Positions 30,131 to 35,989 of a stretch of DNA of 35,989 bases are shown piece by piece. Made by a program: the position numbers and the translations under genes. The notes beneath the pieces were generated by a model. It was not told the DNA's origin and ran no database searches. It saw only the letters and a program-made list of their open reading frames with translations. Where the stretch lies: contig CAZMYO010000065.1 of assembly GCA_964570525.1 (NCBI GenBank), positions 1 to 35,989 of the forward strand, in the 5' to 3' direction. This stretch comes from CAZMYO01 sp964570525. GTDB taxonomy: Bacteria > Patescibacteriota > Patescibacteriia > Magasanikbacterales > GWA2-37-8. The first letter of the stretch is position 1; each line of letters starts with the position of its first letter.

Positions 30131-30156
30131 ATTTGTCTACACTAGTGTAGACAAAT
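30131..30156. promoter_or_regulatory. operator O3, perfect palindrome
   Basis: Half-sites ATTTGTCTACACT and AGTGTAGACAAAT, 13 of 13 symmetric. It lies just left of a repeat (30159-30322); without that repeat it would be about 25 bp from the sigma-gene -35. Confidence 0.75.
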
Positions 30157-30158
30157 AT

Positions 30159-30322
30159 TGTCATTACGAGTGCGCCTCATCGGCGCATTCCACCTCACCG
30201 GTGGATCTACCTAAGAGGTACGACCGTCGGAGAGGCAGAGAGCGTAGCGGAGTATCGCTCGCCTTGGCGTAGCCACGCTTCGGCGAAGCCAGGCCGTTTG
30301 TTCTTCACTTCTCGCAATGACA
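30159..30322. repeat. GTCATTGCGAG inverted-repeat element, copy 3
   Basis: TGTCATTACGAG (30159-30170) and CTCGCAATGACA (30311-30322), one mismatch, around 140 bp with further inner hairpins. The 29842-30477 gap holds only operators, promoters and repeats; no gene is seen. Confidence 0.75.
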
Positions 30323-30346
30323 GTATTATATAATGAGTATAAATGT

Positions 30347-30375
30347 TTGACCATTTAGGCTATTTTTGGTACTAT
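30347..30375 (+). promoter_or_regulatory. promoter of the sigma-factor operon
   Basis: TTGACC (30347-30352), 17-bp spacer, TACTAT (30370-30375); leader of about 95 nt with a T-rich end (CTTTTTTTCC). Confidence 0.75.
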
Positions 30376-30477
30376 ATGGACTATCCAATTTAATCAAGAG
30401 GTTAGCGAAATCAACGCAGTGGCTTCGAGCAGATCGGTGACACCTGTAACACTTTTACTTTTTTTCCGTCTTCTAGA

Positions 30478-31023
30478 ATGCCAGGTAAAATAGCAGAAAA
30501 AATACTCCTCTATAAGTTGCGCGTTAAACAAGATCCGGAAGCTTACGCGACTCTTTACGATAATTATGTAAAACAGATTTACCGGTTTGTTTTTTTTAAG
30601 GTTTCTTCACATGAAGAAGCCGAAGATATCACCTCCGAGGTATTTTTGAAAGCTTGGCATTACGTTCAAGAAAATAAAGAGATTAAAAGTTTTAGCGGTT
30701 TGCTCTATCGCGTCGCCCGCAACTGCATCATAGATTTGTATCGCCTCAAGGCGAGCAAACCCGAGGTTTTTTCTGATGAACCGATTGAAGTAAGCGATGA
30801 GGGAAATTGGTATACCGACCTACATACTAAAGTGGAAGCAAAAAAAATCATTCAAGCGTTAAAAAAATTAAAACAAGAATATCAAGAAGTGATTACCTTG
30901 CGATACGTTGATGAGCTCGAAGTGGCTGAAATCGCCGAAATTGTGGGTAAGAGGAAAATTGCGATTAGAGTAACGTTACATCGAGCGCTTAAAAAACTTA
31001 AGGAAATTTTGGCGCAAAATTGA
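30478..31023 (+). CDS. ECF-type sigma-70 family factor
   Basis: 181 residues. Region 2 is seen in YDNYVKQIYRFVFFKV and EEAEDITSEVFLKAW (about residues 27-62); region 4 in LKKLKQEYQEVITLRYVDEL and VAEIAEIVGKRKIAIRVTLH (about 120-170). No region 1 or 3, as in ECF factors. It directs RNA polymerase to a special promoter set. The next gene, 1 bp downstream, encodes a probable membrane anti-sigma protein, and the S-layer-like gene follows, so envelope control is the likely role. Confidence 0.93.
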   Translation: MPGKIAEKILLYKLRVKQDPEAYATLYDNYVKQIYRFVFFKVSSHEEAEDITSEVFLKAWHYVQENKEIKSFSGLLYRVARNCIIDLYRLKASKPEVFSDEPIEVSDEGNWYTDLHTKVEAKKIIQALKKLKQEYQEVITLRYVDELEVAEIAEIVGKRKIAIRVTLHRALKKLKEILAQN

Positions 31024-31024
31024 T

Positions 31025-32386
31025 ATGTCGCGTGATTTAATTAGACAATTAAAACAATTAAAGCATGTTGAGGTGAACCCGGGAAAAGAGTGGCTAAAAA
31101 CAAGCCGCGAGCTTTTGTTATCCCAAATAAAAAATACCGTTTCAGAAACTTCTTCAGTCAGAACTTCCGAAAAGCTCTGGTCCGGTCTTTCTATATTCTT
31201 ACCCAAGCCTCTTGTTTATAATGTCGTTCGTCCCGTAGCATTGCTCTTGGTAGTAGCGATAGTGGCGACAACCGCCTATTCCGGTACGGTTAAAGCATCC
31301 TACGAAACTCTGCCGGGCGACTGGCTCTACCCGGCTAAGCGCGCTACCGAAAAAACCCAGGTGACCGTGGCCTCAATTTTTGGCGATAATAATACCGAAA
31401 CTAAATTACATGTTGAATTTGCCAAGCGGCGCGCCGCCGAGACCAAGCAAATGGTGCAATCCGGCGATCCGGGAAGGTCGGCCCAGCTTACGGCCACGGT
31501 TGCCGATCTTAAGACCGAAATAAACAGCATCAATACTAAATTAGAAGAGACCAAGCAAAACTCTTCCAATATGCAAGCCCAGGTAGTAAAAGATGTAAAG
31601 CAAAATTCCGAGGAAATTAAAAATGTATTGCAAGAAGTAAAGAATAATCTTTCGGTCAGCACCACGACAGCCAATAAAATACTTTCTAAAGAAGTAAGTG
31701 AAACCAAAGATTTGGTCAAGGATGTTTCCAATAAAGCGGTGGAAGTAATGGTGGCTAAACATTTGGGTGGCGATGCCGGTGTTTCTGAAAAAGAAGTAAA
31801 ACAAGAAATTTCCAATTCACTCCGGAACTCGGCCAGCGACGCGGTGGAATCAAAGCAGAACATTGACGGCGCCAAGACGGCCATGGAAGCGGCCAAAATA
31901 GAAGTAAAGGATTTGGCTCTCGGCGGACACAACAATTTCGGTTTGGCCACCAAAGAAATCACTGATAAAATTGCTACGGTGGCCAATCAGACCGTGGCGG
32001 CCGTGATCAAGACCGAAGTAGCGACCGCTGAACTTGGCAAGAGAATCACCGAAGCCAACGTATTTTTGAACAATAATGATTTGGCTAAAGCGGTAGGCAA
32101 GATGAAAGAAGCCAGCCAGGCTACTAAAGAGGTGGAGAAAATTTCGGATAACACCATTGAAAAAACCCAGACTGTTTTGCCGATTGTTCAAGTTATTAAG
32201 GATGTAACTAATGGTGGGCCCACGCCCAGCGCTTCTACCACCAAGGATCTGCTCCTCCTTATCGCCACAACCACTGTACCGATTTCTACCACGCCGGCAA
32301 ACACCTCCACGAACGCAACCGCGCCGAAAAGTTTACCACTGATAGTTTCGGAAGAACCTGCCTACCGGCAGGCAGGCCTAAAATAA
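31025..32386 (+). CDS. probable membrane anti-sigma factor with DUF5667-like domain
   Basis: 453 residues. A cytoplasmic N-terminus of ~65 residues starting MSRDLIRQLKQLKHVEVNPG could hold the sigma factor; one membrane helix (about 66-85, VVRPVALLLVVAIVATTAYS) is followed at once by YETLPGDWLYPAKRATEK, the DUF5667 signature. The rest is long, helical and Lys/Glu/Ala-rich, probably coiled coil outside the membrane, ending in a Thr/Ser-rich stretch. The last residues (PAYRQAGLK) are encoded by a palindromic repeat (32357-32378). It starts 1 bp after the sigma gene, typical of sigma/anti-sigma pairs. Binding to the sigma factor is inferred. Confidence 0.8.
   Translation: MSRDLIRQLKQLKHVEVNPGKEWLKTSRELLLSQIKNTVSETSSVRTSEKLWSGLSIFLPKPLVYNVVRPVALLLVVAIVATTAYSGTVKASYETLPGDWLYPAKRATEKTQVTVASIFGDNNTETKLHVEFAKRRAAETKQMVQSGDPGRSAQLTATVADLKTEINSINTKLEETKQNSSNMQAQVVKDVKQNSEEIKNVLQEVKNNLSVSTTTANKILSKEVSETKDLVKDVSNKAVEVMVAKHLGGDAGVSEKEVKQEISNSLRNSASDAVESKQNIDGAKTAMEAAKIEVKDLALGGHNNFGLATKEITDKIATVANQTVAAVIKTEVATAELGKRITEANVFLNNNDLAKAVGKMKEASQATKEVEKISDNTIEKTQTVLPIVQVIKDVTNGGPTPSASTTKDLLLLIATTTVPISTTPANTSTNATAPKSLPLIVSEEPAYRQAGLK
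32357..32378. repeat. palindromic repeat at the 3' end of the anti-sigma gene
   Basis: CCTGCC-tacc-GGCAGG followed by CAGGCC. It begins on a codon boundary and supplies the last codons of the gene. Confidence 0.65.
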
Positions 32387-32401
32387 CAAAATAAAAAAGC
32401 G

Positions 32402-32454
32402 TATCTCTTTCCTAAAGTGACTTTTTATAAAGAAATTACTTTAGGAGAGAGATA
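32402..32454 (+). promoter_or_regulatory. long hairpin upstream of the S-layer-like gene
   Basis: TATCTCT (32402-32408) and CCTAAAGT (32411-32418) pair with ACTTTAGG (32438-32445) and AGAGATA (32448-32454); 15 pairs, a 2-nt mismatch and a 19-nt loop. No T-run follows, so it may be an mRNA stabiliser or processing site rather than a terminator. The 32455-32576 stretch has no recognised feature. Confidence 0.55.
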
Positions 32455-32576
32455 GTTATTAATAAGGGAACGGCGCACAAAGGTCGAAGGCCAATAGTGG
32501 CTTGCCCGCTTCCACTGTATCTCAACGCCGGCCTCACGGCAGACGCTTGAGAAAAGTCTAATTTATAAATTTTACT

Positions 32577-35500
32577 ATGTCGAATGTATTAAAAACGGGA
32601 AAGAAAGTCTTTACCGTCGGCGTAGCGTTCACCACCATGCTGTGGTCGGTGCTCGGTTCAGCGTTCTTCGTAATGCTGCCAGCCACCGCCGCCGCCTGCC
32701 CGGCTTTAGCCGCTGGAGAAATGATTAAAGTCTCCGGCAAGCCAGCCATCTACACGGTGAACAACGACCTAAAGGTTTTATATTTCCCCAGTGGTGACGA
32801 ATTCAAGAGCTGGAATTCCAACGAGTCATACGGTGGTTACACTACCGTAAATCAGGAATGCTTTGACTCTTTGCAAGTTCCCAGCACCTACCCTGGCGCC
32901 GCCAACTACCGCGCGGGTAGCTATGTCGTGAAGAGACCTTCTTCCGACCAATGGTATGTTGTTGAGCCTAACAACACTCTAGCTAAGGTTACTGTGGAAG
33001 CAGCCAAAGCTTTGTACGGTTCTTCCGTCAAAGCGATGACCGTTGCCGACGCCTTCTGGCCCCACTATGTAAATCGTGGCGCCGATGTAACCGAGGCTAA
33101 GGCACACCCAGGCATGCTCGTCTCAAACGGCGGCAAGACCTGGTTGGTAGATGCCGCTGGCAAGTTACGTGAAGTATCGGCCACCGGTATGACTGCCAAC
33201 CGTCTTAAAGCGGCCTTTGTTCGCGCTCTTCCCGATTCCGCGGTGGCTGGCTTAATGGCTGGCGACAAGGTTGATGCCGAAGTACTGTCCCTTTCCGATC
33301 GCACCCAAAGCGGCGGAGTCAAGGCGGCAACACCCGCTCCCGGAACACCAACAACACCAGTAACTGGCGGTGACTTAAACGTAGCGTTAGCAGCCGATAA
33401 TCCATTTGCCGCTACGATCGTTTCTGATAACGCTGGCACTTCAAATGGCGCTCAAGCCATGATTCCGATTCTAAAGTTGAACCTGACTGCCGGCGGCGTA
33501 GGCGATGCCAAAGTTACTGTTTTGAAGTTAAAGCGAGGCGGCGTTTCCGCTGATACGGATATCAGCAACATGTATCTCTTTGACGGTGATACCAAGTTGG
33601 CCAGCAACCCGAGTGTTGCCAACAACATGGTCACCTTCACAAATGTCGCTGGTTTACTCACTGTTCCAAAAGGCACGACCAAAGCCGTTATGGTTAAGCT
33701 TGACCTCAAGAACAGTGTTTCTTCGGGAAAGACTTACACCTTCTCGGTGGCTGACGCTGCTAGCGTCACGCTCGCCGGTGGAGGCACCACTTCCGGAACC
33801 TTCCCGGTCATGAGTAACATAATGACGAGCGCCTCGGTAACCGACCTTGGTAAATTAGTCATTACCAACGTCAGCCCGACGGCCGCCGGTACAGTTGATC
33901 CTGGCACCACTGGCTTTGAGATCTGGAGATTCACCGTCGCCAGCACCAACCAAGACATGGAAGTGAGCAAAATGATGTTCACCTTGGTAGGATCCGTCAA
34001 CCCAGGAGACCTCAAGAATATCACTCTTTGGGATGGCGCCACTAAAATTGGCGAACCGGTTGTTGATATGGCTGCCGACAAGACCGTTACTTTAGGTCTC
34101 TCGGCCAAGCCGTATTTGGTAACGAAGGGTCAAACCAGAACATTGAGCCTAAAGGCTGACATTGTCGCTGGTACCAATCGTACCTTCTACGCTTCAATTC
34201 AGAATTCTGGAGACGTAGTAACCTTCGATAAAAACTATGGTGTGTTTGTGAAGACCAACGGTACTGACACCTTCACGGTGCTCCAGGCCGGTGGCGCAAG
34301 CTCGGTTAACTTTACCATTAATACTGGTAGCTTAACCCAGACCCTAGCTTCCGATTCACCAACTGGCAACATTGCTGACGCCGCTACCAACATCACCCTC
34401 GGCAAATTCCTCTGGAAAGCCAATGGTGAAGATGTTAAGATCTCGAGCTTAAGCGTATCTTCCACCTCATCCGGCAACACCATTTCTAACCTTCGATTGT
34501 TAGTGAATGGTTCACAAGTCGGCAGTTCCATCGCTTCGCACACGGCGAGCAACGGCGCTGACACAGGCTGGGGAACGTTTGGCAACAGCTTTATCGTTAA
34601 AGCTGGCACCAGCGCGACCGTTACGGTTGTTGGTGATACCACCCACAGTAGCGTTGCCGCTAACGAGACTATCGTTGTTGGTCTAGTACTTGGCTCAAGC
34701 AATGCGCAGGGTACAGTCTCCCTTACCAACATTAGTACCGTAGCCCAGAACGCCAACACCTTAACGGTGAAAGCCGGCACAGTTACCGTTACTAAGAATG
34801 CCTCTTTCGGTAACAAGACCTCTGCCAATCCAACCGGCACGGTTAACGCCAGTGGCGTTAAGGTTGCCTCTATGGTAATTACCGCCGGCGCCGGTGAAGA
34901 CGTAGAGTTGTCGCAGGTTGTTCTGCGCGACGATACCACCACTGCGGCTAACTGCATTGGTAAATCAATGCAGAATCTTACCTTGAAAGATGGTACCGGC
35001 AAACAGCTTGGCACCACCTATGCCAATCCATCAGACACCTGTACCACGCAGAACTCATTCACCTTCAACATTTCACCGGTGGTAACCATTACCAACGGCG
35101 CGCAGTATGTTGTGGATGTGTATGCCGATCTGAAGGCTGCCTTTACTACAGCCGGCACTCCATTAATGGATGTGAACGCGATTACCGCCAGTGGTAAGTC
35201 AACCGGTTCTGATGCCAGCGCGACCTCGCAGAACTTATCTCTGCAAGACACCTACATTGCCGCCTCTGGCGCTTTGATGGTGCAAGTTGATCCGGATACC
35301 ACAGTCGCCCTGAACTATCTCATGGGCGCCACCAATCAAACGATTGGTAAATTCAAGGTTACCGCCAGCTCTACCGAAGCAGTGAATATTACTCAATTGG
35401 TAGTGAGCGCTCGATTCTCAACTGGCGCTACCGGTACCTTGGCTAACGCTCGCTTGGTAGATGATTCTACCGGTCTACAAGTTGGTCCGACAGTTTCAGC

Positions 35501-35989
35501 GTTCAGCGATACTGTCGCTGGTACGAACTCCGCCACCGGCACCTACGCGCATGCCACCTTCTCCGGTATGAACCTGAACATTCCGAAGGGTGTGTCTAAG
35601 AGCTATGCTCTAAAGGTTGACTTTACCAGCTACGAAGACTCTGGCCTTGCGACCACCGGGCAAACGGTTGCTCCCGCGATTCTCCAGATCTACACCGGTT
35701 CCTCGGGTAACAACCCGGTAACGGCAACCGGAGCATCATCTGGTACGTCGTTAACCGCTACCATCTCTAACACCGGTTCTAACGGCGTTACGGGTGGTCT
35801 AAATCTAGTAGATGGCGGTAACACTGGTTCTGGCGCATTTGGTACAACCACCACGCTGTACCGCGCCAAACTCACCACAGCTTGGGCTACCGACACTCCA
35901 AGCGGAGCGTCTTCACCCAGCGCGTCCCAGACAGTTGCTAAGTTCGTTATTACCAACTTAGCTAACTCTGGTTCGTACACTGCCACGGT
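32577..35989 (+). CDS. S-layer-like secreted protein, 3' end outside window
   Basis: Open from the ATG at 32577 to the window end, at least 1137 residues. A signal peptide (KTGKKVFTVGVAFTTMLWSV, then LPATAAA) is followed by two similar modules (about residues 45-130 and 130-215: GEMIKVSGKPAIYTVNNDLK, then GSYVVKRPSSDQWYVVEPNN, then HPGMLVSNGGKTWLVDAAGK), a Thr/Pro linker near residue 250 and many Ser/Thr/Ala/Gly-rich beta domains. No cysteine in the repeat part that was read. Codon use favours GCC, ACC, AAC and AAG, unlike the AAA/AAT-rich anti-sigma gene, which fits very high expression. Probably the main surface-layer protein. All minus-strand ORFs here are shadows. Confidence 0.88.
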   Translation, partial: MSNVLKTGKKVFTVGVAFTTMLWSVLGSAFFVMLPATAAACPALAAGEMIKVSGKPAIYTVNNDLKVLYFPSGDEFKSWNSNESYGGYTTVNQECFDSLQVPSTYPGAANYRAGSYVVKRPSSDQWYVVEPNNTLAKVTVEAAKALYGSSVKAMTVADAFWPHYVNRGADVTEAKAHPGMLVSNGGKTWLVDAAGKLREVSATGMTANRLKAAFVRALPDSAVAGLMAGDKVDAEVLSLSDRTQSGGVKAATPAPGTPTTPVTGGDLNVALAADNPFAATIVSDNAGTSNGAQAMIPILKLNLTAGGVGDAKVTVLKLKRGGVSADTDISNMYLFDGDTKLASNPSVANNMVTFTNVAGLLTVPKGTTKAVMVKLDLKNSVSSGKTYTFSVADAASVTLAGGGTTSGTFPVMSNIMTSASVTDLGKLVITNVSPTAAGTVDPGTTGFEIWRFTVASTNQDMEVSKMMFTLVGSVNPGDLKNITLWDGATKIGEPVVDMAADKTVTLGLSAKPYLVTKGQTRTLSLKADIVAGTNRTFYASIQNSGDVVTFDKNYGVFVKTNGTDTFTVLQAGGASSVNFTINTGSLTQTLASDSPTGNIADAATNITLGKFLWKANGEDVKISSLSVSSTSSGNTISNLRLLVNGSQVGSSIASHTASNGADTGWGTFGNSFIVKAGTSATVTVVGDTTHSSVAANETIVVGLVLGSSNAQGTVSLTNISTVAQNANTLTVKAGTVTVTKNASFGNKTSANPTGTVNASGVKVASMVITAGAGEDVELSQVVLRDDTTTAANCIGKSMQNLTLKDGTGKQLGTTYANPSDTCTTQNSFTFNISPVVTITNGAQYVVDVYADLKAAFTTAGTPLMDVNAITASGKSTGSDASATSQNLSLQDTYIAASGALMVQVDPDTTVALNYLMGATNQTIGKFKVTASSTEAVNITQLVVSARFSTGATGTLANARLVDDSTGLQVGPTVSAFSDTVAGTNSATGTYAHATFSGMNLNIPKGVSKSYALKVDFTSYEDSGLATTGQTVAPAILQIYTGSSGNNPVTATGASSGTSLTATISNTGSNGVTGGLNLVDGGNTGSGAFGTTTTLYRAKLTTAWATDTPSGASSPSASQTVAKFVITNLANSGSYTAT

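Noticed and set aside
32558..35986. Series of minus-strand ORFs at the right end
   Set aside because: All lie opposite the continuous plus-strand S-layer-like frame and have no starts, signals or recognisable domains.
1..35989. CRISPR array or cas genes, rRNA, integrase or transposase genes
   Set aside because: None seen; the repeats present are palindromic or inverted, not regularly spaced direct repeats with spacers.

Overview
The window looks like a piece of a Candidate Phyla Radiation (Patescibacteria, Parcubacteria-like) chromosome. The signs are: small core genes, most of them without Shine-Dalgarno sequences; several genes whose -10 box sits only 5-7 nt before the start codon, so probably leaderless mRNAs; many short palindromic and hairpin repeats in the intergenic DNA; lineage-type surface proteins (a membrane anchor plus thrombospondin-type Asp-rich calcium repeats, a DUF5667-like protein, a very large secreted S-layer-like protein); and a sparse metabolic gene set. 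TGA and TAG are both used as ordinary stops, so the code is standard. No database search was possible; family names come from motif recognition.

Layout. 1-3393: a run of four cell-surface genes; the first carries an in-frame TAG and the second a one-base frameshift, the last two are intact membrane-anchored calcium-repeat proteins. 3390-9286: a conserved housekeeping run, ybeY, dgkA, ftsA, ftsZ (own promoter and hairpin leader), nrdR, a small membrane protein, and pyk with a 30-bp palindromic repeat inserted in frame. A bidirectional terminator at 9298-9339 separates it from leftward genes: glyA, two unknown genes with strong Shine-Dalgarno sites, and an Elp3-type radical-SAM/acetyltransferase gene that also carries palindromic inserts in frame. 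Divergent from elp3 is a Trm9-like methyltransferase gene, followed by a GT4 glycosyltransferase gene. 15772-18440: an acidic unknown gene and a 707-residue fusion of a rhamnosyltransferase-like GT with an RmlD-like reductase. 18566-19407: a promoter, a structured leader with mutually exclusive hairpins, and two small accessory ORFs. 19536-22369: folD, an EamA-family transporter and an anchored glycosidase-like protein. 22416-23989: tRNA-Val(TAC) followed at once by a MeaA/ethylmalonyl-CoA-mutase-like catalytic subunit without a cobalamin domain. 24195-26823: an aromatic-amino-acid-type permease and metK. 27198-29351: a large anchored extracellular protein gene flanked by two direct copies of a two-hairpin element whose stems covary. 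29443-30375: an HTH regulator with three copies of a 26-bp operator palindrome, amid mobile-type repeats. 30478-35989: an ECF-type sigma factor, its probable membrane anti-sigma partner, and a highly expressed S-layer-like gene that runs off the window.

How it fits together. glyA, folD and metK supply one-carbon units and S-adenosylmethionine; Elp3 uses SAM as a radical source and the Trm9-like enzyme would use it as methyl donor, so the divergent pair predicts an mcm5U34 tRNA wobble pathway of eukaryotic type in a bacterium. The sigma/anti-sigma pair, the S-layer gene, the calcium-repeat proteins and the glycosyltransferases point to active cell-envelope remodelling. Candidates for undescribed biology are: (a) coding palindromic elements entering pyk and elp3 in the same reading phase, (b) the Elp3/Trm9 pair, (c) the tRNA-Val/mutase overlap hairpin, (d) the covarying two-hairpin repeats, and (e) the HTH regulator with its three operators.
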